Assembly (NCBI GenBank): GCA_025935925.1
Contig: JAICUI010000021.1
Span: 1 to 43,530, forward strand
Direction: 5' to 3'
Length of the DNA stretch: 43,530 bases
Source of the DNA: Chloroflexota bacterium
GTDB taxonomy: Bacteria > Chloroflexota > Limnocylindria > Limnocylindrales > CSP1-4
Below the pieces are notes generated by a model. That model was not told the DNA's origin. It did not search any database and saw only the letters and a list, made by a program, of their open reading frames with translations. How positions within the stretch are numbered: the first letter of the stretch is position 1; every line of letters begins with the position of its first letter. A program made the translations under genes and the position numbers. Below, piece by piece: positions 1-6,716 of the stretch.

Positions 1-204
1 CTGCGGGTCGTCGTGTACATGTTCATGCGCGACCCGGCCGACGACGCCCAGTCGCTGCGGCACGGCCGGCTGCTGTGGACCGGGCTCGCGGTCGCGACCG
101 TGATGACCGTCGTGCTCGGCGTGTTCCCGAACCAGCTGCTGTCGATCGTCGGGTCGGCGGCGGCCGCGGTCGGGCTCCCGGGGGGAACGGCGCTCGGCGG
201 CTGA
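1..204 (+). CDS. nuoN: NADH-quinone oxidoreductase subunit N, C-terminus (partial)
   Basis: The frame is open from base 1 and ends at 204, so only the last 67 residues are present. The start LRVVVYMFMRDP matches the conserved YLRVV..MYMR segment near the end of NuoN, the antiporter-like membrane subunit of respiratory complex I that takes part in proton pumping. One final membrane helix follows (around LLWTGLAVATVMTVVLGVFP) and then a short tail. The rest of the nuo operon should lie to the left of the window. MrpD/NuoM/NuoL paralogues are possible, but the LRVVVYM segment favours NuoN. Confidence 0.8.
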   Translation: MRVVVYMFMRDPADDAQSLRHGRLLWTGLAVATVMTVVLGVFPNQLLSIVGSAAAAVGLPGGTALGG

Positions 205-229
205 CCCGCCACGACGTCCGGCCGGCGCG

Positions 230-634
230 TCAGGCGCCGCTCGTCTCTTCGCGCACGATGCGGTGCTCGTCGATCCTCAGCGCGAGCTGCGCCCCGCGGC
301 CGGCGCCCGGGCGGGCCACGAACGCCTGGATCCCCGAAGCGCTGGGTGCGGCGGTCGACGGCGGCCCGGACGGCGACGACGGCAGCGGCGATTCGCCGGG
401 CGCCGACGCGGACGGCACAGGGCTCGCCGGGGTGGCGCTCGGCGTCGCGCTCGGCACGATGGACGGGAACGGCGTGTCGGGCGGCGCGGCCGGCACGGGC
501 GCGGGCACGAACAGCACGACACCGGCCACGACGAGCGCGCCGGCGGCGATCCCCGCCACCAGCCCGAGCCCCGCCGCCGTCTTCCCTCCCACGGCCGCGA
601 GCGTACCAGCCCCTTCGGGCCAGGGCAGGTTCAC
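230..634 (-). CDS. Pro/Ser-rich single-pass membrane protein, unknown function
   Basis: A 134-residue frame starting at GTG 632-634. Residues about 14-42 form one hydrophobic segment (VGGKTAAGLGLVAGIAAGAL and on). A long Pro/Ser/Thr/Ala linker of TPSATP and SPSG type follows, then a short charged tail (ALRIDEHRIVREE). I recognise no family. It is divergent from the sortase-like gene at 661, only 26 bases away, and that protein has a similar membrane anchor and low-complexity linker, so both may act at the cell surface. A second GTG at about residue 15 is an alternative start. In such GC-rich DNA low-complexity frames can be spurious, but the start-anchor-linker layout and the fit between its neighbours support a real gene. 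Confidence 0.5.
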   Translation of the reverse strand: MNLPWPEGAGTLAAVGGKTAAGLGLVAGIAAGALVVAGVVLFVPAPVPAAPPDTPFPSIVPSATPSATPASPVPSASAPGESPLPSSPSGPPSTAAPSASGIQAFVARPGAGRGAQLALRIDEHRIVREETSGA

Positions 635-660
635 GGGCCCTCCACTACCATTCGCGGGCC

Positions 661-1476
661 ATGCGCTTCCTCCGGCTGGCCGGCTCCCGGCTGCTCCCCG
701 CCCTGCTCACGGCGCTGGGCGTGGTGCTCATCACCGGCGGGCTGCTCTCGTACGCGGACCCGAACACCGCCGGCGGCCTCGCGTCGCCGTCGGCCGCGGC
801 GCCCACCGACGTCGCGATCGTCGACCCGTCCGACGCCCCGACGGCATCGCCGGGTCCCTCGCTCGGCCCGGGCGCCTCCCCGGGCCCGTCGCCGGATGCG
901 AACGCGTCGCCACCGGCGTCGGTCGTCCCGGACCCGACCCCGACGCCCACGGCCGACCCGACCCGGCGTCCCGGCCGCGCGGTCGCGACGCGGGTCGTCG
1001 TCCCGGCGCTCAACATCGACCTCCCGGTCGTCAAGGGCAACGACGGCTACCCGCTGTGCAACGTCGCGATGTACCTGCACACCGCGAACACCGAAGCGCG
1101 CGACGCGTTCGGCCAGCCGGGCGAGGGCCGGGCGACGTACCTCTACGCGCACGCTCGGGACGGGATGTTCGGGCCGATCTACGAGATCGCGATGGTGCAG
1201 GGGAAGCCGAAGCGCTTCCTCGGGATGATCGTCCAGGTCTACACGAGCGACGACAAGCTCTACCTGTACGAGATCACCGAGTACCGCCTGCACGCCGTCG
1301 GCAACGCGGCGCTCCAGGACGCGATCAACGCCACCACCGAGCAGCTGTGGCTCCAGACGTCCGAGGGCCCGAAGGGGACCCCCGGGAAGACGCAGCTCAT
1401 CGCGAAGCCCGTGTCCGTGACGGCCGCGGACCCCGGCGACGCCAAGCCGAGGCCGCGTCCCGTCGTCTGCGGCTGA
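661..1476 (+). CDS. Sortase-fold membrane protein, probably inactive (catalytic Cys absent)
   Basis: A 271-residue protein. I chose ATG 661 because it places a membrane anchor (about 11-30) at the N-terminus; the frame is open further upstream but has no sortase-like sequence there. A Pro/Ser linker (40-100) leads to a sortase-like domain (about 105-255) with the strand VVVPALNIDLPVVKG, the His region TYLYAHARDGMFGPIYEI (His164) and the strand LYLYEITEYRLHAV. Sortases join proteins to cell-wall or pilin acceptors through a Cys-His-Arg triad. Where TLxTC is expected the sequence reads LWLQTSEG (Ser234), and the later Arg position reads LIAKPV (Lys249). The only Cys residues are 133 and 270, outside that strand. 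It may be a non-catalytic sortase relative or use a different chemistry. Confidence 0.7.
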   Translation: MRFLRLAGSRLLPALLTALGVVLITGGLLSYADPNTAGGLASPSAAAPTDVAIVDPSDAPTASPGPSLGPGASPGPSPDANASPPASVVPDPTPTPTADPTRRPGRAVATRVVVPALNIDLPVVKGNDGYPLCNVAMYLHTANTEARDAFGQPGEGRATYLYAHARDGMFGPIYEIAMVQGKPKRFLGMIVQVYTSDDKLYLYEITEYRLHAVGNAALQDAINATTEQLWLQTSEGPKGTPGKTQLIAKPVSVTAADPGDAKPRPRPVVCG

Positions 1477-1511
1477 GCGGGTGATCCCGGGGATCGCCGG
1501 ATTCCGGGGCG

Positions 1512-2573
1512 TCAGATCCAGTCGATCCGCTTGAGCACGAGCGCCGTCAGGGCCGCGCCGATCACGACGATGGCCGTGATCATCCAGAACCCCGACGCCT
1601 CGCCGCCGCGGAGGGCCGTCCCCGCCTCGCTCATGCCGAAGATCCCGGCGACGGCGCCGATGCCCGCGAGGATCACCGTCACGCCGGTCAGCCGCTTCAT
1701 GATCGTCGACAGGTTGTTGTTGACCGTCGACAGGTAGACCTCGAGCGTGCCGGCGACGAGCTCGCGGTCGTTGTCCAGCTCGTCGGTCACCCGGATCAGG
1801 TGGTCGTAGACGTCGCGGAAGTAGACGACGTGCTCGGGTGCGACGAGCTCGAGGTCGCGGTTCGTGAGCTGGTTGAAGATCTCGCGCGCCGGCGAGGTCG
1901 CGCGGCGAAGGGCGATGAGCTCGCGCTTGAGCGTGAACAGCCGCTCGAGCGTCCAGCTCGTCGGGCGCTGGATCACGTCGTCCTGGAGCCCGTCGATGTC
2001 GTCCTCGAGCTTGTCGAGCACCGGGAAGTAGCCGTCGACGATGGCGTCGGTGAGCGTGTACAGCACGAAGTCCGGGCCGCGCCTGAGGACGGATCCAGGG
2101 TCGCCGCGCAGCTGCGGGATCGCGAACGGGTCCCAGCCGGGCTCGTGGACGCTGAGCATCGACCGCTTCGTCAGCACGAGGTCGATCTCCGTCGTCATCA
2201 GCTCGCCGCCGTATTCGATGGCGAACAGGACGACGTGGATCGCACCCTCGACCTCCTCGAACTTCGCGCGCTGGTTGCGCTCCGCGATGTCCTCGGCGAT
2301 CAACGGGTGGAGGTCGAGCAGCCGCGTCACGTCGTCGACGGACACGTCCGAGGGCGCGGCGAGGTCCACCCACACCTGGCACTCCTCGTCCTCCAGCGCC
2401 CGGACGAGGGCCTCGCGGCCGGCGATCGGGTGGGCGCCGCCCGACGACCACGCCACGCCGCGGACCTGGGGCCAGGCGGGATCGCCGTCGGCGGAGGTGC
2501 GGACGGGCTCGAGCGCGGGGCGCGGCCCGGGGTCAGGCGCCGTGGGTGCGCGCGTCGCCGCCGGCTCGGTCAA
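1512..2573 (-). CDS. corA: CorA-family divalent cation transporter with GMS instead of GMN
   Basis: A 353-residue protein, close to normal CorA length. CorA proteins are pentameric Mg2+/Co2+ channels with a large cytosolic N-terminal domain and two C-terminal helices. The acidic alpha/beta domain is followed by a long helical region (LDKLEDDIDGLQDDVIQ through STVNNNLSTIMKRLTGVTVI). TM1 ends in IFGMSEAG, where CorA normally has YGMN; TM2 (about 328-349) ends in the basic tail LKRIDWI. The start is TTG 2571-2573, which overlaps the end of the upstream MFS gene by 41 bases, so a slightly later start is possible. The two genes probably form one leftward transcript. The Asn-to-Ser change (residue 315) sits in the selectivity motif, so the transported ion is uncertain. 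Confidence 0.82.
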   Translation of the reverse strand: MTEPAATRAPTAPDPGPRPALEPVRTSADGDPAWPQVRGVAWSSGGAHPIAGREALVRALEDEECQVWVDLAAPSDVSVDDVTRLLDLHPLIAEDIAERNQRAKFEEVEGAIHVVLFAIEYGGELMTTEIDLVLTKRSMLSVHEPGWDPFAIPQLRGDPGSVLRRGPDFVLYTLTDAIVDGYFPVLDKLEDDIDGLQDDVIQRPTSWTLERLFTLKRELIALRRATSPAREIFNQLTNRDLELVAPEHVVYFRDVYDHLIRVTDELDNDRELVAGTLEVYLSTVNNNLSTIMKRLTGVTVILAGIGAVAGIFGMSEAGTALRGGEASGFWMITAIVVIGAALTALVLKRIDWI

Positions 2574-4185
2574 GGTCCGCTCCCATCGCGGCCGGCTCGG
2601 GTCCGGCCGGGGCGAGCATACGCCGCCGGCGGTCCAGCAGCAGCGACGGCGGAACCGCGACGGCGGTGACGACGGCGGCGACGAGGAACACGCCGACCAT
2701 GATCCGCGCCGCCTCGCCGGCGGCCCACGTCTCGAGCGCCTCGACGACCAGCGGGTCCTTGAGCGGGCGGTCGTGCAGCGACTCCGGCACGTACTGCCTG
2801 TAGGCGTCGGCGGTCGCGTAGACCTGCGCGTACAGGTTGTCGATCGTGGTCGACCCGTAGGCCGTCAGGATCGCGAGCCCCACCGCCATGCCGACCATCC
2901 GCGCGACCGTGACGGTCGACGACGCGACACCGTACGACGCGACCGGGACCGCGGCGACCGCGGCCGTGGAGCGAGGCGTCACCGTGAGGCCGAACCCCGC
3001 GCCGAACAGCGCCAGCGGCGCGGCGACACCCGCGATCGTCGTGTCCGGGGTCCAGGCGGCCATCAGCCACAGCCCGACGATCGACATCCCGAGGCCGATC
3101 ACCGTCACGAAGCGCAGCGACAGCAGCCGGACGGCGAACCCGGACAGCAGCGCACCGGCGGCCGTGGCCGCCGCGAGCGCCCCCAGCGCGAGCCGCTGCT
3201 CGTCGGCGCCGCCGTACAGGACACGGTCGACGAACACGGCCCCGCCGACGATCGCCGTCGCGAACCCGTAGCCCGTGAGCCCCGAGACGAGCACCGCGGA
3301 CGAGAACGACCCAGAGCGGAACAGCCGGATGTCGAGGAACGGGTCCCGCACGCGGAGGCCGCGGATCACGACGAGCACACCGGCGACCGCCGCGACCGCG
3401 ACGAGGACGGCGCTGACCGTCGCCGGGTCGAGGCTTGCCGTCGCATCGTCGCGCGCGCCGAGCAACGTCAGCGCGCCCAGCGCGCCCGCGAGGAACGCCG
3501 AGAACAGCGCCGCGCCCACGAGGTCGACGCGGCCCGCGCGCGTCGGCGTCTCCCAGCCGCTGCTGGCCGCCCACGCGATGACGAGGGCCACGAGCCCGAT
3601 CGGCACGTTGACGTAGAACACGTAGCGCCACGCCGGGGCGAGCAGCGAGCCCGCGACCGACCCTTCCTCCAGCCCCAGCCGGCCCAGCGCGGCCTCGGGG
3701 TGGAACGCGCCGAGGATCGCGGCGCCGAGGAACGGTCCCGCCGCCATCCCGAGGAACGTCATCGCCCCGATCACGCCGAGCGCCCGCGGCCGGCTGCGAT
3801 CGTCGAACAGGTGCGAGGCGGCCGCCGTGGCAACCGGGATGATCGCGCCGCCGCCGACGCCCTGGAGCAGCCGGGCGGCGATGAGCAGCTCGAGCGACGG
3901 CGCGAGTCCCGCGGCCAGCGACCCGAGCGTGAACACGACGAGAGCGACGAGGAACAGGCGGCGGGCCCCGTACAGGTCAGCGAGCCGGCCCGCGATCGGC
4001 ATCGTGACGACGTAGACCAGCAGGTAGCCGTTGATGATCCACGACGCCTCGCGGAGCCGCGTCCACGTGGCGAGGTCCGTGACGATCGCGGGCAGCGCGA
4101 CCGCCGTGATCATCAGCTCCAGGCCGGCGAGGAACACGCCGGTGCCGAGCACGGCGAGCAGCAGGATCGCGTCGCGGCGCGGCAT
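2533..4185 (-). CDS. MFS multidrug exporter, DHA2 (EmrB/QacA) family
   Basis: About 550 residues from ATG 4183-4185; GTG at 4194 is an equally possible start. The frame stays open upstream but has no transporter-like sequence there. Around 14 hydrophobic segments fit the drug:H+ antiporter-2 family. Family marks are the first helix (GTGVFLAGLELMITAVALPAI), motif A after TM2 (GRLADLYGARRLFL) and the TM4 region RLLQGVGGGAIIPVATAAA with the conserved Arg and Gly-rich stretch. It would export hydrophobic compounds using the proton gradient; the substrate cannot be read from sequence. It is followed on the same strand by the overlapping corA-like gene. Confidence 0.85.
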   Translation of the reverse strand: MPRRDAILLLAVLGTGVFLAGLELMITAVALPAIVTDLATWTRLREASWIINGYLLVYVVTMPIAGRLADLYGARRLFLVALVVFTLGSLAAGLAPSLELLIAARLLQGVGGGAIIPVATAAASHLFDDRSRPRALGVIGAMTFLGMAAGPFLGAAILGAFHPEAALGRLGLEEGSVAGSLLAPAWRYVFYVNVPIGLVALVIAWAASSGWETPTRAGRVDLVGAALFSAFLAGALGALTLLGARDDATASLDPATVSAVLVAVAAVAGVLVVIRGLRVRDPFLDIRLFRSGSFSSAVLVSGLTGYGFATAIVGGAVFVDRVLYGGADEQRLALGALAAATAAGALLSGFAVRLLSLRFVTVIGLGMSIVGLWLMAAWTPDTTIAGVAAPLALFGAGFGLTVTPRSTAAVAAVPVASYGVASSTVTVARMVGMAVGLAILTAYGSTTIDNLYAQVYATADAYRQYVPESLHDRPLKDPLVVEALETWAAGEAARIMVGVFLVAAVVTAVAVPPSLLLDRRRRMLAPAGPEPAAMGADLDRAGGDARTHGA

Positions 4186-4227
4186 GGGCGTCACGGGCCG
4201 AGTGTAGGCCGGGCCGCTCCCGGACCA

Positions 4228-4256
4228 CTGACAGCGTGCCGGCCATGCGCTACGCT
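4228..4256 (+). promoter_or_regulatory. Candidate sigma70-type promoter of the TGS-GTPase transcript
   Basis: CTGACA at 4228-4233 (5 of 6 to TTGACA), a 17-base spacer, and TACGCT at 4251-4256 (3 of 6 to TATAAT, with first T, A and last T kept). Transcription would begin at about 4263, only a few bases before the small ORF at 4266. It lies between the divergent MFS gene and the GTPase gene. The -10 match is modest, so this is a candidate only. Confidence 0.45.
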
Positions 4257-4265
4257 CCGCGCGAC

Positions 4266-4307
4266 ATGACCGCCTGGTTCGCCACCGTCTCCTGCCAGAC
4301 GCACTGA
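4266..4307 (+). CDS. Possible 13-residue leader peptide MTAWFATVSCQTH
   Basis: ATG at 4266 opens a 13-codon frame ending in TGA at 4305-4307. An in-frame ATG at 4245 would add seven residues. With the candidate promoter just upstream, the mRNA would be nearly leaderless at this ATG. Four bases after the stop begins a hairpin with a perfect 10-bp stem (4312-4342), and the main gene starts at 4424. A short ORF, then a hairpin, then a gene is the layout of attenuation leaders. No run of one amino acid is present (single Trp, single Cys), so any signal sensed is unknown. Conservation is untested. Confidence 0.35.
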   Translation: MTAWFATVSCQTH

Positions 4308-4311
4308 TCGG

Positions 4312-4342
4312 CCCCTTCCTCATCCGGCGTCGGAGGAAGGGG
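4312..4342 (+). promoter_or_regulatory. Stable RNA hairpin between leader ORF and GTPase gene
   Basis: CCCCTTCCTC at 4312-4321 pairs perfectly with GAGGAAGGGG at 4333-4342 across an 11-base loop. No T-run follows, so it is not a textbook intrinsic terminator on this strand. It may be an attenuator, an RNA-stability element, or a terminator that needs no U-tract. Confidence 0.5.
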
Positions 4343-4423
4343 CGGGATCGGACGCAGTCCCGTCGCGGGCCCCCGCCCGCGTCGTGCGGCCGCGTCGCCC
4401 GCGGAGTCTGAAGGAGATGGGCG

Positions 4424-5353
4424 ATGCCCATGCCGCACCGCACGTTCGCGCAGCTGGCGAAGCGCCGGCTGGTTGGCAAGGAAGGGCGCGAGCGGGTCCG
4501 CGAGGTGAATGCGCTGCTCGCGGAGCTGCCCGACTACAGGAACGGTCCCTACGCGGACCTGCGCAAGTCGCTGCTCGCCGAGCTCGACGAGACCCGCATC
4601 CGGGCGTCGGCCGTCCACCGCGACTCGATCGCGGTCCGTCGCGAGGGCGCCGCCCAGGTGGCGCTGGTCGGACCGCCCAACGTCGGCAAGTCGTCCGTGC
4701 TCCAGGCGCTGTCGGAGATCCAGATCCGGACCGGTGACTATGCTTTCACCACCCTGCGGCCGGTCCCCGCGCTGACGCGGATCGGCGGCGTGCCGGTCCA
4801 GCTCGTCGAGATCCCGGGCCTCATCGCCGGCGCGAACGAGGACCGCGGCGGCGGCCGGGCGCTGCTCGGCGTGCTTCGGTCCGCGGACGCGATCGTCTAC
4901 TGCGCACGGGCGGCGGCCGATCCCGCGGAGCTCCGGGTGGTCATGGACGAGGTCGCCGCCGCGGGCATCGACGCACCGTCGTGCATCGCCGCGACGCGTG
5001 CCGACGAGGCGCCGGCCGACGCCGTGGCGGCAATCGCGGCGGCCTTTCCGGAGCACCGGGTCATCGAGGTCTCGGTGCTCGACGAGCGCGCGCTCGACCG
5101 GTTCCGCGACGAGGTCTGGCGGCTCACAGGGCTGATCCGCGTGCGGCTCCGGACGAACGGGGCGACGGACGAGGAGCCGCTCGCGCTCCATCCGCCCGCA
5201 ACGGTCGTCGATGTGGCGGATCTCGTCCACCATGACCTCGCGGAGGCGTGCGCCGGCGCCCGGGTCTGGGGTCCGTCCGCACGGTTCGACGGCCAGCGCG
5301 TCGGCCGCGACCACCTGGTGGCCGACCTCGACACGGTCGAGATCCTGCGTTGA
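4424..5353 (+). CDS. Obg/DRG-like GTPase with C-terminal TGS domain
   Basis: A 309-residue protein from ATG 4424, with AAGGAG at 4411-4416 seven bases upstream; ATG 4430 is less well spaced. A basic N-terminal helical region (1-75) precedes the G domain: G1 GPPNVGKSS (83-91), a switch region with FTTLRPVPA, G3 EIPGLIAGANE (129 on; the usual Asp is Glu), and a G4-like ATRADEA where N/TKxD is expected. Residues about 230-309 form a TGS-type domain (VWGPSARFDGQRVGRDHLVADLDTVEIL). DRG/Obg TRAFAC GTPases act on ribosomes or in RNA-linked stress control. The weakened G3 and G4 motifs suggest altered nucleotide specificity or slow hydrolysis. The promoter, leader ORF and hairpin upstream suggest control of transcription or translation. 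Confidence 0.8.
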   Translation: MPMPHRTFAQLAKRRLVGKEGRERVREVNALLAELPDYRNGPYADLRKSLLAELDETRIRASAVHRDSIAVRREGAAQVALVGPPNVGKSSVLQALSEIQIRTGDYAFTTLRPVPALTRIGGVPVQLVEIPGLIAGANEDRGGGRALLGVLRSADAIVYCARAAADPAELRVVMDEVAAAGIDAPSCIAATRADEAPADAVAAIAAAFPEHRVIEVSVLDERALDRFRDEVWRLTGLIRVRLRTNGATDEEPLALHPPATVVDVADLVHHDLAEACAGARVWGPSARFDGQRVGRDHLVADLDTVEILR

Positions 5354-5377
5354 CGAACCGGTGCGAGACTGGGGCCG

Positions 5378-5788
5378 ATGGCGAGCCAGCCGAAGCTCCT
5401 GTTCCTGTGCGTGCACAACGCCGGCCGCTCGCAGATGGCGGCGTCGTTCGCGCGCCGCATCGGCGCCGGGCGGGTCACCGTGCTCTCGGGCGGATCCGAG
5501 CCGGCCGAGGCGCTCAACCCGGCCGTCGTGGCGGCGATGGCGGAACGCGGGATCGACATCCGTGCCGAGGTCCCGCGCCGGTGGGCGGACGACGACGTTC
5601 GCGCCGCCGACGTGGTCGTGACGATGGGCTGCGGCGATGCGTGCCCGTTCTATCCGGGCCGGCGCTACGAGGACTGGGAGCTCGACGACCCCGCGGGTCA
5701 GCCGGTCGAGTCGGTCCGCCGGATCCGGGACGACATCGAGAGCCGGGTCCGGAACCTCGTGAACGAGGTGCTCGAAGCGCCTACGTGA
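5378..5788 (+). CDS. arsC: Arsenate reductase, low-molecular-weight phosphatase type
   Basis: 136 residues with the phosphatase-loop motif CVHNAGRSQMA (Cys11, Arg17) directly after the first beta strand, as in LMW-PTP-fold ArsC. Cys85 and Cys89 in TMGCGDACPFYPG are the expected resolving cysteines, and WELDDPAG is the later Asp-Pro loop. The enzyme reduces As(V) to As(III), regenerated by thioredoxin or mycothiol-like thiols. The next gene to the left ends 24 bases upstream. Its 3' end overlaps the convergent acetyltransferase gene by 8 bases. With the ArsN2-like protein, Cys-rich peptide and ArsR nearby it forms a compact arsenic locus; no arsenite efflux pump is seen in the window. Confidence 0.9.
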   Translation: MASQPKLLFLCVHNAGRSQMAASFARRIGAGRVTVLSGGSEPAEALNPAVVAAMAERGIDIRAEVPRRWADDDVRAADVVVTMGCGDACPFYPGRRYEDWELDDPAGQPVESVRRIRDDIESRVRNLVNEVLEAPT

Positions 5789-6212
5789 GCCGCCGCCGCA
5801 TCGTGACGCCGGTGTCGCGGCAGACCGTCGTGAGCTCGATCGAGGCGCCGACCGCCGCGTCCGCGACGGCTCGCTCGACGACGGTGTAGCCGAGTCGCGG
5901 AAACCAGCCCGCCGCCGTCTCGGTGACGAGGTACAGGTCGCGGATCCGCTCGGATCGGGCGAGGTCCTCTGCCGCCTCGACCACCACGCGGCCCAGGCCG
6001 TACCCGCGGCGATCGGCGGCCACGACCACGGACCGCAGCAGCCCGGCCTCGCCGTAGCGCTCGACTCCTGCGGCGGCGACGATCCCGGCGTCGTCGCGGG
6101 CCACGACGCCGAGCCGCAGCGCCTCGGCGGCACCGTCGAGCGGCAGGTTCGCGGCTCGAAGGAGCGCTCCGACGGCCTCGACGTCGGACGGCGTGGCCCG
6201 CTCGACGTCCAT
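5781..6212 (-). CDS. arsN2: GNAT acetyltransferase, ArsN2-like
   Basis: 143 residues from ATG 6210-6212. It has the GNAT acetyl-CoA loop in RRGYGLGRVVVEAAEDLAR (R-x-x-G-x-G at about 69-74), the following helix, and the terminal strand region GWFPRLGYTVVER. Length and order fit the small acetyltransferases next to arsenic genes (ArsN1/ArsN2), some of which acetylate organoarsenicals such as phosphinothricin-like arsenic compounds. The substrate here is inferred from context. The start codon directly abuts the TGA of the upstream Cys-rich peptide (TGAATG), so the two are probably translationally coupled. The 3' end overlaps arsC tail-to-tail. Confidence 0.75.
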   Translation of the reverse strand: MDVERATPSDVEAVGALLRAANLPLDGAAEALRLGVVARDDAGIVAAAGVERYGEAGLLRSVVVAADRRGYGLGRVVVEAAEDLARSERIRDLYLVTETAAGWFPRLGYTVVERAVADAAVGASIELTTVCRDTGVTMRRRLT

Positions 6213-6254
6213 TCAGCAGCAGTCGCAGCAGTCGTCGCAGCAGCAGCCGCTCAT
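6213..6254 (-). CDS. 13-residue cysteine-rich peptide MSGCCCDDCCDCC
   Basis: ATG at 6252-6254 is preceded on the minus strand by GAGGAG with about 7 bases of spacing, one of the best ribosome sites in the window. The frame reads MSGCCCDDCCDCC and stops with TGA at 6213-6215, touching the ATG of the ArsN2-like gene. Seven of 13 residues are Cys, all TGC, and three are Asp. It lies inside the arsenic locus and is divergent from arsR. A CCC-x2-CC-x-CC arrangement could bind As(III) or soft metals through thiolates, like a minimal metallothionein or phytochelatin. It could instead be a leader peptide whose Cys codons sense charged tRNA-Cys and control translation of the acetyltransferase. I know no described family for it. 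Confidence 0.65.
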   Translation of the reverse strand: MSGCCCDDCCDCC

Positions 6255-6299
6255 CGCCGTCTCCTCGTGCGGGTGGGGACCTCCCACGACGTTCCCACC

Positions 6300-6329
6300 T
6301 TGCCACGGCATATCGATGAATGTCAATAT
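6300..6329 (+). promoter_or_regulatory. Candidate arsR promoter (leaderless transcript)
   Basis: TTGCCA at 6300-6305 (5 of 6 to TTGACA), an 18-base spacer, and CAATAT at 6324-6329. The start site would fall at about the arsR ATG (6336), giving a leaderless message. It overlaps the operator-like repeat at 6309-6330. Confidence 0.4.
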
Positions 6330-6330
6330 G
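6309..6330. promoter_or_regulatory. ArsR operator-like imperfect inverted repeat
   Basis: A locally AT-rich 22-bp stretch between the divergent Cys-rich peptide and arsR, with outer arms CATATcGA and TCaATATG related by dyad symmetry. ArsR/SmtB proteins bind such imperfect 12-2-12 type repeats over their promoters. Bound ArsR would block both divergent promoters. The minus strand also carries TTGACA at 6321-6326. Confidence 0.5.
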
Positions 6331-6335
6331 GTCCG

Positions 6336-6665
6336 ATGCAGCGCACGACCGATCCCGATGCCCGGCTCCTGCACGGAGCGGCGGATCCGACGCGGCTGGC
6401 GATCCTGCGCCAGCTCGCGGCTGGTGGCGGCGTCTGCGCGTGCGACTTCACGGCGTGCTGCGACGTCGCCCAGCCGACGGTGAGCCATCACCTGAAGGTG
6501 TTGCGGGAATCGGGTTGGGTTCGCACGGAGCGGCGAGGTTCGTTCATCTGGTACTGGCTGCGGCCGGAGGCCGTCGACCGCTTCCGGCACATCGCCGGGG
6601 AGCTCATCGCCGTCGGGGCTGGCCCCGTTGCGCGCTCGCTGCCCGTCGTCCAGCCGACGACGTGA
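6336..6665 (+). CDS. arsR: ArsR-family arsenic-responsive repressor
   Basis: 109 residues from ATG 6336. The frame is open to 6267, but the winged-helix domain and the promoter/operator favour 6336. The fold begins LLHGAADPTRLAILRQLAAG, and the recognition helix is AQPTVSHHLKVLRESG (45-60), followed by the wing WVRTERRGSFIWYWL. Cys34, Cys36, Cys41 and Cys42 (VCACDFTACC), at the start of the DNA-binding helices, are well placed to bind As(III) and release DNA. It is divergent from the Cys-rich peptide/ArsN2-like pair, which it probably controls together with itself. Confidence 0.88.
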   Translation: MQRTTDPDARLLHGAADPTRLAILRQLAAGGGVCACDFTACCDVAQPTVSHHLKVLRESGWVRTERRGSFIWYWLRPEAVDRFRHIAGELIAVGAGPVARSLPVVQPTT

Positions 6666-6687
6666 CGCGGGCCGGCGCCGCCAGGGG

Positions 6688-6716
6688 TTGACATCGCCGC
6701 GTCGGCTCCATAGCAT
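6688..6716 (+). promoter_or_regulatory. Strong sigma70-type promoter of the inositol-lipid operon
   Basis: TTGACA at 6688-6693 (perfect -35), a 17-base spacer and TAGCAT at 6711-6716 (4 of 6). Transcription would begin at about 6723, inside the dyad element at 6715-6730, upstream of the ArsR-family gene at 6786. Confidence 0.7.

Noticed and set aside
1483-1495. 13-bp palindrome GATCCCGGGGATC between the sortase-like and CorA-like genes
   Set aside because: Too short and loop-less for a terminator call; palindromes of this size are expected by chance in GC-rich DNA.
2041-4269. A 742-residue plus-strand frame opposite the MFS and CorA-like genes
   Set aside because: Repetitive Arg/Asp/Glu composition and no domains; the minus-strand transporters explain the region.
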